Positions 35,343-45,154 of a stretch of DNA of 62,076 nucleotides are shown here, in pieces. Numbering within the stretch: position 1 is the stretch's first letter; every line of letters begins with the position of its first letter. The translations under genes and the position numbers were made by a program. The notes under the pieces are model-generated. The model worked only from the letters and a program-made list of their open reading frames with translations. It was not told the DNA's origin and did not search any database. Origin of the DNA: Chitinophagaceae bacterium (GTDB taxonomy: Bacteria > Bacteroidota > Bacteroidia > Chitinophagales > Chitinophagaceae); assembly GCA_947451935.1 (NCBI GenBank), contig CANGBH010000009.1, positions 1-62,076 of the forward strand. The letters are read 5' to 3'.

Positions 35343-37862
35343 ATGAAATTTATATTTAAAAATACATCCAGAATGAGAGTTCTATTCACTCTAGCGATTT
35401 TATTTTGTTTTGTTGGACTTCACTCACAAGACCTTTTGAAATCAAGGGATATTTCCAGTGTCAAAGTCAATCTTTTATCCGAGTCTGATATAGTAAAAAT
35501 TACTCAGCAGTTATCAAATGCTGGCTTAACCATTGAAGACGTCAGGGAGCAACTGATATCAAGAGGAATGCCGACAACGGAATACATAAAGTTGAAAGAA
35601 AGGATTAATCTTTCACCCTCTAAGGGCAAGATCTTATCAGGTAAATATAAATCAGGGAATAAGGCTGATGCTGCAAAGTCTAGTAATACACGACAACTCA
35701 ACTCCCTTGGTCAGGCAGGAACAAGTGCAGAAAGGTCATCGATTGATTCTATTGCTGGAATAAAAGGCTCAGGAGCTGTTAACAATATTTATGTATTTGG
35801 GTCAGAACTTTTCAATAATTCAGGTCCTGATAAAAAGAATAGTCTTTTAAAACCAAATCTCTCAGTCGCTACACCACTAAATTATGAAGTAGGCGCAGGT
35901 GATCAATTGAAGGTTGTTTTGTTTGGGTTGCAACAATACAATGAGGATGTTACAGTAAGCCCAGAAGGACAAATACATATCGATAATGTTGGAATTATAA
36001 AAGTTGGTGGATTAACTATAGAGGCTGCACAATCTCGAATCAAGCAGACGATGAGTAAAGCTTACCCAACGCTTTCGAATGGCACGTCAACACTTTCAAT
36101 CACATTAGGAGATATCAGGACAATTCGAGTGACCGTAATAGGTGCTGCTAATTCAGGCAGTTTTGATGTTCCTTCTTTATCAACCGTATACTCTGTATTA
36201 TCACTTGCTTCTGGGCCGAATACTATTGGTAGCTACCGAATGATTGAGCTTGTTCGTAACAGTAAGGTAGTTCATAAAATTGACTTATACAGATTATTAG
36301 CAAAGGGTGATCAATCCGATAATGTGCGACTTCGTGATAACGACATAATTAGAATTCCTTCCTACACAACTCGTGTGGAATTGAGCGGACAAATTAAACG
36401 ACCTGGTCTTTTTGAAGTGTTACCTAATGAGACGTTTAAAGATATCCTTGATTTTGCTGGCGGCTTTGATGATACTGCTTATACCGCTATGGTAAAAGTA
36501 ATTCGAAAATCTTCTAAGGAAAGAATGGTAAAAGATTTGCTTGGTGCAGATTTTAATTCATTTCAGCCTGAAACAGGCGATGTGTATTTAGTGAATAAAA
36601 TACTTGATCGTTTTGCGAATCGTGTACAAATTAGTGGAGCTGTCTTCAGGCCTGATCTGTATGAATTTACTGACGGGATGAAAATTTCTGATTTGATTGC
36701 AAAATCAGATGGGTTATCAGAGGACGCCTTCCTAGACAGAGGATTGTTGGTTAGACAAAAAGATGATTTCACAAAAGAAATGATTTCGTTTAATGTATTG
36801 AAAGCGTTGCAAAAAGAATCAAATTTTGATTTGGTCTTGAAACGTGAAGATCAATTATTTATTAGTTCGCTTACTGATTTGAAGGATAGCCTCAATATAA
36901 CCTTGCAGGGAGAGGTTCATTTTCCTGGTGATTACTTTTATATAGAAGGAATGACATTGAAGGGGCTGATACTTCAAGCAGGAGGTTTTACAGACGCAGC
37001 CTCAAGTATTATTGAAATTGCACACCTTATTCCGCGTGACTCCATCTTAGTGAATGACACAAGGGCAAGTATCACTGAAACAATCGAAATAAAAGACAGC
37101 CTCAAATTTGGAGAACTTGATATTACCCTAAAACCATATGATGTTATAACCATTAGAAAGAAACCAGCATACAATACACTTGAAACTGTTTTTGTAGATG
37201 GACAAGTTCAATTTCCTGGGCCTTATGCATTGCGTGATGCACAAGAACGAGTAAGCGATTTGTTTAAACGTGTTGGAGGTGTTCTTCCTAGTGCTAGCAT
37301 TGAAGGAGCATATTTAAAACGATTTAAGAGTGAGGAAGACCGAAATAGAATAAGTGATGCTACACGACGCATGCAGTCCCTTTATGCAGACTCTTCCGGA
37401 ACAGTATTGACAGATGTAGATAAAGAAATTGATCGAATTCCTATTGATCTTGATTATATTTTAAAAAATCCAGGCTCTACGCAAGATGTTATTTTGAAAG
37501 CGAGGGATGTGTTGATTGTGCCAAAATTTGATGCCCAAGTAAGAGTTAATGGGGCTGTATTACAATCTACTCAAATTCCATTTGAGCCGGGTAAACGCTT
37601 TAGAGGGTATATTTATTCAGCTGGAGGCTTTTCAAAAGAAGCTTGGAAAAAACGTGCCTATATAGTTTATGCAAATGGTAAAGCAAAAACAGTAAGATCT
37701 TTTTTAATATTTAGAAGAACACCAAAAGTGAAACCTGGATCAGAAATTATTGTTCCTAAGAAGCCATTATTCAGAGGGGCTTTACCTTTTGGTGAAATGA
37801 TTGGTATATCGAGTGCCATTGCTTCACTTGCAGGAGTTGTTATAGCTATTCTTAAATTGTAA
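35343..37862 (+). CDS. Polysaccharide export protein, Wza-like, with six SLBB repeats (second)
   Basis: 839 residues, signal peptide in the first ~29 (RVLFTLAILFCFVGLHSQ; an inner ATG at 35373 is an alternative start). Poly_export domain near 184-260 (YEVGAGDQLKVVLFGL, VSPEGQIHIDNVGIIKVGG). Six SLBB repeats begin near 262, 344, 427, 518, 615 and 732, and a C-terminal hydrophobic helix (GISSAIASLAGVVIAIL) closes it. The architecture parallels the 11627 protein but the two sequences are clearly diverged, so they are old paralogues or came from different loci. It is the outer-membrane export channel of the second half of the locus, with two Wzi-type proteins encoded directly behind it. Confidence 0.9.
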   Translation: MKFIFKNTSRMRVLFTLAILFCFVGLHSQDLLKSRDISSVKVNLLSESDIVKITQQLSNAGLTIEDVREQLISRGMPTTEYIKLKERINLSPSKGKILSGKYKSGNKADAAKSSNTRQLNSLGQAGTSAERSSIDSIAGIKGSGAVNNIYVFGSELFNNSGPDKKNSLLKPNLSVATPLNYEVGAGDQLKVVLFGLQQYNEDVTVSPEGQIHIDNVGIIKVGGLTIEAAQSRIKQTMSKAYPTLSNGTSTLSITLGDIRTIRVTVIGAANSGSFDVPSLSTVYSVLSLASGPNTIGSYRMIELVRNSKVVHKIDLYRLLAKGDQSDNVRLRDNDIIRIPSYTTRVELSGQIKRPGLFEVLPNETFKDILDFAGGFDDTAYTAMVKVIRKSSKERMVKDLLGADFNSFQPETGDVYLVNKILDRFANRVQISGAVFRPDLYEFTDGMKISDLIAKSDGLSEDAFLDRGLLVRQKDDFTKEMISFNVLKALQKESNFDLVLKREDQLFISSLTDLKDSLNITLQGEVHFPGDYFYIEGMTLKGLILQAGGFTDAASSIIEIAHLIPRDSILVNDTRASITETIEIKDSLKFGELDITLKPYDVITIRKKPAYNTLETVFVDGQVQFPGPYALRDAQERVSDLFKRVGGVLPSASIEGAYLKRFKSEEDRNRISDATRRMQSLYADSSGTVLTDVDKEIDRIPIDLDYILKNPGSTQDVILKARDVLIVPKFDAQVRVNGAVLQSTQIPFEPGKRFRGYIYSAGGFSKEAWKKRAYIVYANGKAKTVRSFLIFRRTPKVKPGSEIIVPKKPLFRGALPFGEMIGISSAIASLAGVVIAILKL

Positions 37863-37867
37863 TTTTT

Positions 37868-39472
37868 TTGATTTCACACGCATTTAAATATTTTCTTCTT
37901 TTTTGGGCATTGGTTTTTATTCCTTGTTTAACTAGGTCTCAATCTATTCCTGTTAATCCTATCTCTTTTGATGAGACGATAAGAGACCTTCAATTGGAGG
38001 GTAATTATTTATCAAATTCTTCTCTCACTATTCGTCCAATTCTTTTCACTAAGAAAAATACGGTTGATTCATTATATCATTCGATATCTTCTAAATGGGA
38101 CAATCCATTGAGAAGTAAAACCGTTCATTTTTTGTGGAATGTTGGCCGATTGAATATCCTTCCTGTAGAAATTCTTTCTAAGTATAATTCGCATCATCCA
38201 TATGGTTGGAATGATGCGGCTATGATTCCAGCTAAGGGATTTCAAAGCATCGCTAGCGCAGGAGTGTATAGTGAAATAGGTCCACTTGCTATTCAGTTGA
38301 ACCCCGGATATATCTATGCTGAAAATGGGAAGTACGATCTGACTCAAAGTTATGGTTCGCTACCAATGGGTACGTATAAAAAGTATTTAATTGGACAGAG
38401 TAGTATTCGGCTTAATGGAGGGCCTATTTCAATAGGCATTTCAAATGAAAATTTGTGGTGGGGCCCGGGTAAATATTCAAGCTTAATGATGAGTAATAAT
38501 GCACCCGGTTTTTTACATATGACCTTTAATTCTAGAAAGCCCTTGAAAACATCTATTGGTCATTTCGAATGGCAAGTTATTGGAGGGCGATTGGAAGATG
38601 AGAAAAACATTGATATGCCTCTTGAAATAAGAGGTTTAAAATCATACCGTAAAGAATATGGAAGTAATAGCAGATTTCAAGGTGACTGGAAATATATCAA
38701 TGCAATGATTTTTACCTATCAGCCTTCTTTCTTGAAAGGCGTTTCTGTAGGGTTTAGTCGACAGTTTTCTGGTTTAAGTAAATCGGTTTTTAATAATGCG
38801 ACCGATCAAAATTTTATCTCAAAATACTTACCTGTTTTTGGCAAATTGTTTAAGTCGAAATTGGTTAATGATGATTCAAAAAGTTGGAATCAATTGGCAG
38901 ATATTTTTCTTCGGACCGTTATGCCAAAATCACATGCTGAGTTTTATCTCGATTATGGTTGGAATGATCATTCATACAATGAAAGAGATTTTATTATGAA
39001 TCCATCTCATTCTGCTTCATTTATCGTTGGTGCCCAGAAACGTGTTGAACTAAGAAAATCGGTATGGTTAAGTTTTTCAGGTGAAGTGACTCATATGGAG
39101 CAAACACCTGATTATTTGGTACGTTGGGCTGGAAGTTGGTATGAGCATTACCAAGGAACTGGTTATACAAATGCTAATCAAATTCTTGGAGCCGGGGCTG
39201 GCTTTGGATCTAACTCCCAGGTATTTTCTACGGCATTAAATAAAGGGTACAAAAAAATCGGAATTCTCCTTGAACGCGTTCAACGTGCTCCAAATACGCA
39301 CAAGGTAAGATGGGATGAACTTTCGTATGGGATCATTGGCCAATATAAGGTTGATGATTTAATATTGAGTTGGCGCTTGAGCGGCGTTGATTCTAAGAAT
39401 TATGGATGGAAACAAGATCTTAATCGGTTTAATTTCATGGGAATGCTTTCTGCTCGGTATTATTTTTTTTAA
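37868..39472 (+). CDS. Capsule assembly Wzi family outer-membrane protein (first)
   Basis: 534 residues from a TTG start five bases after the export gene. The signal peptide covers FKYFLLFWALVFIPCLTRSQ. The conserved Wzi core is [20 protein letters not shown] then NAPGFLHMTF, and the remainder has the alternating strands of an outer-membrane beta-barrel, ending NFMGMLSARYYFF with a C-terminal aromatic. Wzi proteins anchor or organise capsule at the surface. It is adjacent to a second copy with the same core motif (39517), 44 bases on. Confidence 0.87.
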   Translation: MISHAFKYFLLFWALVFIPCLTRSQSIPVNPISFDETIRDLQLEGNYLSNSSLTIRPILFTKKNTVDSLYHSISSKWDNPLRSKTVHFLWNVGRLNILPVEILSKYNSHHPYGWNDAAMIPAKGFQSIASAGVYSEIGPLAIQLNPGYIYAENGKYDLTQSYGSLPMGTYKKYLIGQSSIRLNGGPISIGISNENLWWGPGKYSSLMMSNNAPGFLHMTFNSRKPLKTSIGHFEWQVIGGRLEDEKNIDMPLEIRGLKSYRKEYGSNSRFQGDWKYINAMIFTYQPSFLKGVSVGFSRQFSGLSKSVFNNATDQNFISKYLPVFGKLFKSKLVNDDSKSWNQLADIFLRTVMPKSHAEFYLDYGWNDHSYNERDFIMNPSHSASFIVGAQKRVELRKSVWLSFSGEVTHMEQTPDYLVRWAGSWYEHYQGTGYTNANQILGAGAGFGSNSQVFSTALNKGYKKIGILLERVQRAPNTHKVRWDELSYGIIGQYKVDDLILSWRLSGVDSKNYGWKQDLNRFNFMGMLSARYYFF

Positions 39473-39516
39473 AATAGTAGTATAGAGAATGTCTTTTGCT
39501 GCCTAGTTGTAAATTT

Positions 39517-41157
39517 ATGTTTGAGAAAAGAGTTTATATAATCGTTTGTTTTTTGGCGTTTGTTTTTTTTGGAGATAAACTCTTTGGGCAAACTACACTT
39601 CCTGTTTCAAATAGTTCACTTGAAGAAATATTTCGTCGTAAGCAATTGATGTCCGATACAACGAAAGGTGATTTATCCAATTTCTCCTTCATGGTTAGGC
39701 CTATTGAGCTTGAGCATTTTACGGGCCATAGTCGGAAATTGTTTATTAATCTGCTACCTGTAGAGCACATCGAACAATTCAATACCAAAGTTCCGCTGCG
39801 CTACGCTGATGGGTCTATGTATCCTACTCGTGGTTGGCAAGGACTTTATGCAGTTGGTGCAGAGGCTAGGTATAGAAACTTCATGCTTAGACTTCGTCCA
39901 GAATATGTTTGGGCATTTAACCCTTCTTTCCCTACTTTTCCAAGTGACCATTACAATATCATTTGGAATTATTATTATAACTGGCTTAATAAGATAGATC
40001 AGCCAGAACGGTTTACACAAGAACCTCTTCGAAAGTTATTTGGAGGACAATCTCGGTTGCAATATGAATATAAAAATATGGCCTTGGGGATATCAACAGA
40101 AAATTTGTGGTGGGGTCCTGGTCGATTCAATTCATTGATCATGAGCAACAATGCTCCTGGCTTTTTGCATTACACGTTCAATAACACCAAGCCAATCAAA
40201 ACGCCTGTGGGGTCATTTGAATGGCAACTTATATGGGGTGGTAAATTAAAGAATTCTGGTATCCTTCCCGATGAGACAAATCGAACGTTTAACGGTAGGT
40301 TTATATATCGACCAAAAGATACCCTTCATCAACGCATCTTTACAGGAGGTATCATCACTTGGCACCCTAAGTGGTTAAATGGTTTGTTCATTGGAACTGA
40401 TATAGCATCTATTGGCTATAGAAAATCGGGAACACCATCTGCCACTATGGGTTCTGTCTTTGCTCGATATGTATTGGCAGAGGACAATGCTGAAATGTAT
40501 TTTCAATATGGGCGTTCTGATAAGATGGCAACAGCATGGAATTTGTTAGAAGATACTATACCTAGAGGATATTTAGCTGGGGTAAGAAAATTATTTAAGC
40601 TTGGTAATCAGCATAAAAAAAATCCTTCTTTTCTTCAATTAGGAATAGAAGTTACCCAATTGCAAGTGCCCAATCTTTCATTGATTCAACAGGCTAAAAG
40701 TTGGTATACCGATAACTCAGTTAGGCATGGCTTCACAAATGATGGACAGGTGTTGGGCTCACCAATTGGTCCAGGAAGTAATTCTCAGAGACTGGAGTTT
40801 TCATGGATAAAAGGAACAACAAAAGTTGGTATTGAAGTTGAACGATTAGTTCATAATGCTGATTTCTATTATAACTATAATGTTAATTCAGGATCAAAAG
40901 ATTTTAATAGACAATGGGTTGATTTATCTTCTTCTCTCGTTTGGAATTTTCAGTATAAACAATGGTCCTTTTTCGGACAGGTTTCATTCATTAGGTCTAT
41001 AAACTATAATTGGAAATCATTAATTCCAGAACCCGTTACCCCTCAAAATTATTTTTCTGATGGTTGGGATTTTGTAAATGTTCATAGAAGGGTGGGCTTT
41101 GTTTATGATTGGAGTAAAATTGTAGAGAAAGTAAAAAAAAGTAAACGCAACTATTAA
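39517..41157 (+). CDS. Capsule assembly Wzi family outer-membrane protein (second)
   Basis: 546 residues from ATG at 39517; an in-frame TTG at 39496 adds seven poorly signal-like residues. The signal peptide is [22 protein letters not shown]. The core [20 protein letters not shown] then [10 protein letters not shown] mirrors the upstream neighbour, as do the [14 protein letters not shown] and [12 protein letters not shown] stretches at the start of the barrel. Overall divergence between the two is high outside these motifs, so duplication is not recent. The gene ends one base before the epimerase gene. Confidence 0.87.
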   Translation: MFEKRVYIIVCFLAFVFFGDKLFGQTTLPVSNSSLEEIFRRKQLMSDTTKGDLSNFSFMVRPIELEHFTGHSRKLFINLLPVEHIEQFNTKVPLRYADGSMYPTRGWQGLYAVGAEARYRNFMLRLRPEYVWAFNPSFPTFPSDHYNIIWNYYYNWLNKIDQPERFTQEPLRKLFGGQSRLQYEYKNMALGISTENLWWGPGRFNSLIMSNNAPGFLHYTFNNTKPIKTPVGSFEWQLIWGGKLKNSGILPDETNRTFNGRFIYRPKDTLHQRIFTGGIITWHPKWLNGLFIGTDIASIGYRKSGTPSATMGSVFARYVLAEDNAEMYFQYGRSDKMATAWNLLEDTIPRGYLAGVRKLFKLGNQHKKNPSFLQLGIEVTQLQVPNLSLIQQAKSWYTDNSVRHGFTNDGQVLGSPIGPGSNSQRLEFSWIKGTTKVGIEVERLVHNADFYYNYNVNSGSKDFNRQWVDLSSSLVWNFQYKQWSFFGQVSFIRSINYNWKSLIPEPVTPQNYFSDGWDFVNVHRRVGFVYDWSKIVEKVKKSKRNY

Positions 41158-41158
41158 G

Positions 41159-42253
41159 ATGAAGAGTTTAACTAAAAAGACTGTCATTGTAACTGGGTCT
41201 GGTGGTTTAGTTGGCGGAGAGGCTTGTCGATTCTATCATCAAAAAGGGTATAGAGTTATCGGTATCGATAATGATAAGCGTTCATATTTTTTTGGACAAT
41301 CAGCTAGTACTAAATGGCAGGTAGAGCAATTGAAGAAAACGTTAAGTGAATACGAGCATTATGATGTTGATATCACTAGTTTGGAATTAATAGAGCCTAT
41401 CTTTAAACAAAATGCTTCCGCTATTGAAATAATCATTCATTGTGCTGCACAACCATCGCATGATTGGGCCTCACGTGAACCCCTCACTGATTTTGAAGTG
41501 AATGCATCGGCAACATTAAAATTATTAGAGTGCTCAAGAAAGTATACCCCTCAGGCAGTTTTTATCTTTACTTCAACCAATAAGGTATACGGGGATAATC
41601 CCAACACATTGCCTCTAGTTGAATTGCCAACCCGTTGGGAAATTGCTGATTCTCATCCGTTTTATCTTCATGGAATTGATGAGTCAATGTCAATTGAAAA
41701 CTGTACCCATAGTATTTTCGGAGTGAGCAAGACTGCTGCAGACTTAATGGTTCAAGAATATGGAAGATACTTCGGATTAAATACTATTGTGTTTAGGGGA
41801 GGTTGTCTTACTGGTCCTTCGCATAGTGGCGCTGAGCTTCATGGTTTTCTTGCATACTTGGTGAAGTGTGCTACAACAGATAAGCACTATACTATATTTG
41901 GTTATAAAGGCAAGCAGGTGAGGGATAATATTCATAGTGCAGATTTAATTTCTGCTTTTTGGGAGGTGTCCCAATCCCCACCCCCCCAAGGATCTGTATA
42001 TAATATGGGTGGTTCTAGGCATTCCAATATCTCTATGATTGAAGCAATCAATTGGTTGCAGAATAGACTAGGGAAGCGGATGGATTATACCATTGATGAA
42101 TTGAATCACCGTAAAGGAGATCATATGTGGTATGTATCTGATGTAAATAAATTCAAAACTGATTTTCCAAATTGGTCATATCGATATAATATCGATGATA
42201 TCCTTGAAGAGATGGTTTCTGCCCAGCTTCGGTCAGATAGTTTTAAATTATAA
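41159..42253 (+). CDS. NAD-dependent epimerase/dehydratase, CDP-tyvelose 2-epimerase (RfbE)-like
   Basis: 364 residues, extended SDR. The glycine motif is [11 protein letters not shown] (residues ~11-21). Family markers are [31 protein letters not shown] and [19 protein letters not shown], the last being highly typical of this RfbE-like group. The usual YxxxK is FGVSK, with Phe in place of the catalytic Tyr. Family members epimerise CDP-paratose to CDP-tyvelose, but no CDP-glucose dehydratase gene is in the window, so the substrate here is open. It follows the Wzi gene by one base. Confidence 0.83.
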   Translation: MKSLTKKTVIVTGSGGLVGGEACRFYHQKGYRVIGIDNDKRSYFFGQSASTKWQVEQLKKTLSEYEHYDVDITSLELIEPIFKQNASAIEIIIHCAAQPSHDWASREPLTDFEVNASATLKLLECSRKYTPQAVFIFTSTNKVYGDNPNTLPLVELPTRWEIADSHPFYLHGIDESMSIENCTHSIFGVSKTAADLMVQEYGRYFGLNTIVFRGGCLTGPSHSGAELHGFLAYLVKCATTDKHYTIFGYKGKQVRDNIHSADLISAFWEVSQSPPPQGSVYNMGGSRHSNISMIEAINWLQNRLGKRMDYTIDELNHRKGDHMWYVSDVNKFKTDFPNWSYRYNIDDILEEMVSAQLRSDSFKL

Positions 42254-42260
42254 ATTAGTA

Positions 42261-43487
42261 TTGGCCCACCTCGTTAAACGTAGTATTAGTAACTTATTCC
42301 ATCTAGGGTCAGTTCAGGCAACCAATGTTTTATTGCAGTTGATTCTGATTCCAATGGTTTTGAAGCGTGTTGGGTTAGAAGCTAATGGCTATGTATTAAT
42401 TTCGCTATCCCTCTCTGGATTTATCTCTATTCTCCTTAATTATGCGAGTAATCAAACAGGACCAATTGATGTGAAGCTTTCTATCGGGGATGTTGTTGCT
42501 ACTGAGAATAGCTTGGCTCCATTTTTCGGAATCCGTTTTATGTTTTTTGTTTTGTACTTAGTGGTTGCAATAGCTACTTATTTACTTCATTTTCCTTTTT
42601 CAGTTTTTTTATTTGGAATTTGTTCCTTGGTTTTTTCGGAAGTGATTAACCCCTATATTTATTTTTTAGGCTTAGAGCAGCTTAAGTACTATAATCTAGC
42701 TAATTTATTTTCAAGAATACTAACATTCTTTTTAGTCTTTCATTTTATTTTAACCCCATCACATGCGCCATTGGTGAATTTATTGGTTGGGTTTTCACAA
42801 TTGTTAGGCTTTGGTTTCTTGTGGGTATACCTTTTTAAGACAAAGCGAATAACCAAAGGTGTTTTTTCATTTCGAGGCACTGCCTTTGCACTTAGAAAAA
42901 ACTTCCCTTTAACAGTATCTAATTTAGCTGTTCACCTTCAGCAATCAGTGTATTTATATGGACTTGGTTTTATGGGTAATCCTGTTGTATTAGGAGCATA
43001 TGCAATAGCTGATAAAATCATTTGGGGAGCAAGAATGCTGCTCATTGCTTTTTCAAATTCAATTTATCCTGTTGCCATTGAAATTCACCATCGGAGTTGT
43101 CAAGATTGGCTGAGCTTTCGAAAACAGGTGAACAAGACATTATTTTTCATGTTACTCGGATTAGGGCTTCTCATATTCCTTTTTGCTCCACTAATTGCAT
43201 TATGGCTTTCAAATTCCTCAGACCAGCATTTGGTCATCACTTTTATTAGATGGGTTTCAATTGTGCCATTGATTATTGGCTTGAATGCGCTTAATGTTAT
43301 GGAGATATTAATGGACAAGACATTTTCAATTCAGCTTAGGCTTAGTATTAGCATTTTTATCATTTCTATATTACTGACTTTGGTCTGCTTAATATTACTG
43401 CCACTAAATTTTGCATTCATCTACTTATTACTCATAGAATCGATTTGTTTGGTTTTTTATGAAAAGAATCGCCGTCATATTAGTTGA
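42261..43487 (+). CDS. Oligosaccharide flippase, Wzx-like (second)
   Basis: About 408 residues from a TTG at 42261, seven bases after the epimerase stop; a longer ATG start at 42195 would overlap that gene by 58 bases and adds a segment that does not look like a flippase N-terminus. The chosen start gives AHLVKRSISNLFHLGSVQAT, a familiar flippase opening. Around 12 helices follow (VLLQLILIPMVL, FMFFVLYLVVAIATYLL, FFLVFHFIL, FFMLLGLGLLIFLFAPLIAL). The central NFPLTVSNLAVHLQQSVYLY element fits PST transporters. It should flip the lipid-linked unit of the second module. Confidence 0.83.
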   Translation: MAHLVKRSISNLFHLGSVQATNVLLQLILIPMVLKRVGLEANGYVLISLSLSGFISILLNYASNQTGPIDVKLSIGDVVATENSLAPFFGIRFMFFVLYLVVAIATYLLHFPFSVFLFGICSLVFSEVINPYIYFLGLEQLKYYNLANLFSRILTFFLVFHFILTPSHAPLVNLLVGFSQLLGFGFLWVYLFKTKRITKGVFSFRGTAFALRKNFPLTVSNLAVHLQQSVYLYGLGFMGNPVVLGAYAIADKIIWGARMLLIAFSNSIYPVAIEIHHRSCQDWLSFRKQVNKTLFFMLLGLGLLIFLFAPLIALWLSNSSDQHLVITFIRWVSIVPLIIGLNALNVMEILMDKTFSIQLRLSISIFIISILLTLVCLILLPLNFAFIYLLLIESICLVFYEKNRRHIS

Positions 43488-44421
43488 CTGGAACGGTATT
43501 GAAGTCACATTACCTTGTCTGCAATCCTTGAACGCATTAGAGCCTTCTGATAAGTTCAGTATTGAGTTAATCGTTATAGATAATGGGTCTACTATTCCAA
43601 TTGCCGAACGCATTAAAAATAAGTTTAGGGATGTTATTGTTTTTAGGTCTGAAGAGAATCTTGGTTTTGCAGCAGGATGTAACATAGGAATTAAGTATGC
43701 AATTGAATCTGAGTATGACTACTCTCTATTGCTGAATAATGACACGACTGTTGAGCCTGATTTTGTAAGTTATCTGTTTGAGTCTATCGAGGGGAATCCC
43801 AATGTTGGAATTGCTCAACCTAAAATTTTATTTCAGCATGATAAAAATTTGATTTGGAATGCAGGGAATAGATTTAATAAATGGATTGGTCTTACTAGCA
43901 CAGTCGGCTATAGTAAGACGAATAGTGATAAATATGATTCTATTACTTCTATGCCATGGGCAACGGGATGTTGCATGTTGATTAATAATAAGCTTTTTAC
44001 TGGGGAAGGCTTAGGACTACTCAATGAGACCTACGAGACATATTACGAAGATGTTGAATTTTCTTTTCGCGTTCGAGAAAAGGGGTACAAAATTTCTTAT
44101 GTACCCTCATCAATAATTTATCATATTGCAGGATATAGTGTCAACTCCAATCAAGAAACTCAAGAAGGTCGTACTCATCCTTTTGTTGTTTACTTGCATT
44201 CCCGAAATCGTATTTTTCTACTTAGGGAATTTTCTAATTGGTACGTATGCCCAACAGTAGTCTTATTTCAGATAGTATATTACGCATTATTGATGTTGAG
44301 ATTCTTATTGTTGAGAAGGCCAAAAAAATTACGTGCGGTGTTTAGGTCAATTTCAGATGGATTTAGTAACTCCTATGATTCTATGAATCGATCTTTTTCT
44401 TCGCCAATAGTCCGTTGTTAA
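43459..44421 (+). CDS. Family 2 glycosyltransferase (rhamnosyltransferase-like)
   Basis: 320 residues overlapping the flippase end by 29 bases. GT2 motifs are VILVDWNGIEVTLPCLQSL, ELIVIDNGST, NLGFAAGCNIGIKYA and LLLNNDTTVEPDF (NND as metal motif), then MPWATGCCMLI and TYYEDVEFSFRVREKG, the pattern of WbbL/rhamnosyl transferases. A hydrophobic patch near 275 (VLFQIVYYALLMLRFLLL) may bind membrane. The 3' end runs 41 bases into the oppositely oriented methyltransferase gene. Confidence 0.9.
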   Translation: MKRIAVILVDWNGIEVTLPCLQSLNALEPSDKFSIELIVIDNGSTIPIAERIKNKFRDVIVFRSEENLGFAAGCNIGIKYAIESEYDYSLLLNNDTTVEPDFVSYLFESIEGNPNVGIAQPKILFQHDKNLIWNAGNRFNKWIGLTSTVGYSKTNSDKYDSITSMPWATGCCMLINNKLFTGEGLGLLNETYETYYEDVEFSFRVREKGYKISYVPSSIIYHIAGYSVNSNQETQEGRTHPFVVYLHSRNRIFLLREFSNWYVCPTVVLFQIVYYALLMLRFLLLRRPKKLRAVFRSISDGFSNSYDSMNRSFSSPIVRC

Positions 44422-45154
44422 AATAAAATCGCTCACTCTTTGGAAGTAGCTGCGCAATTACTGCAGCCATATTAAAAGCCATGAAAATTGGCCTGAAGAT
44501 CAAATAGATCAATCCTCTCCCAACTTTTCCTAGTTTACTTTTAGGGAATAATTCTTTCAGTTTTTCTTGTCCATCTCTCACGTAAAGTGATGTCAATGTT
44601 ATGATTAGTGCAAAACCGGATAGTATTCGTTTTTGTTTACTAATGATGAATCCATTTTTCGTGAACAGGTCTTTTAATCCGAAATATGAATATCTGCCAT
44701 AATCATATGGTATTTCATGTTCATTCCATATGAACGGCGTTGTGAGTAGGATTGATCCGCCAGGCTTTAATACACGAAACATTTCATTGACTATTTTTTC
44801 AGGTTCAAAGACATGCTCAAGTACTTCAAAGCAAACAATTGAATCAAAACTATTGTTTTCAAAGGGAAGATCTACTCCATTGTAAAACAGATCTGTTTTA
44901 TGCTTTTCATGATATTTTTCTGTTGTTTCTATATCTATACCAATATACTCAGTGCAAGAAAATAAATGTGCATAAGGCTTTTCGCCACAGCCAATATCTA
45001 ATGTCCTTCCTTGGATATGATTCGATTCGCTTTTGATGAACGAATATAATTTCCTTCTAGGTAAGTAAAAGTCATTCAAAATCATCCCAAAAAACCAATT
45101 TGGGCTGAAGCGTTGCTTCCGAATAAGCTCAATTGAATTGTTAGGAAACGCCAT
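44381..45154 (-). CDS. SAM-dependent class I methyltransferase
   Basis: 257 residues. Motif I is RTLDIGCGEKPYAHLF (SAM-binding glycine loop), motif II contains YIGIDIETTEK, and the VCFEVLEHVFEPEKIVNEMF then RVLKPGGSILLTTPF blocks are typical of type 11 methyltransferases. The sequence after residue ~150 (YDYGRYSYFGLKDLFTKNGF) resembles sugar and quinone methyltransferases. In this setting it may O-methylate a sugar or cap a chain. It shares 14 bases with the polymerase gene upstream on its strand. Confidence 0.87.
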   Translation of the reverse strand: MAFPNNSIELIRKQRFSPNWFFGMILNDFYLPRRKLYSFIKSESNHIQGRTLDIGCGEKPYAHLFSCTEYIGIDIETTEKYHEKHKTDLFYNGVDLPFENNSFDSIVCFEVLEHVFEPEKIVNEMFRVLKPGGSILLTTPFIWNEHEIPYDYGRYSYFGLKDLFTKNGFIISKQKRILSGFALIITLTSLYVRDGQEKLKELFPKSKLGKVGRGLIYLIFRPIFMAFNMAAVIAQLLPKSERFYFNNGLLAKKKIDS

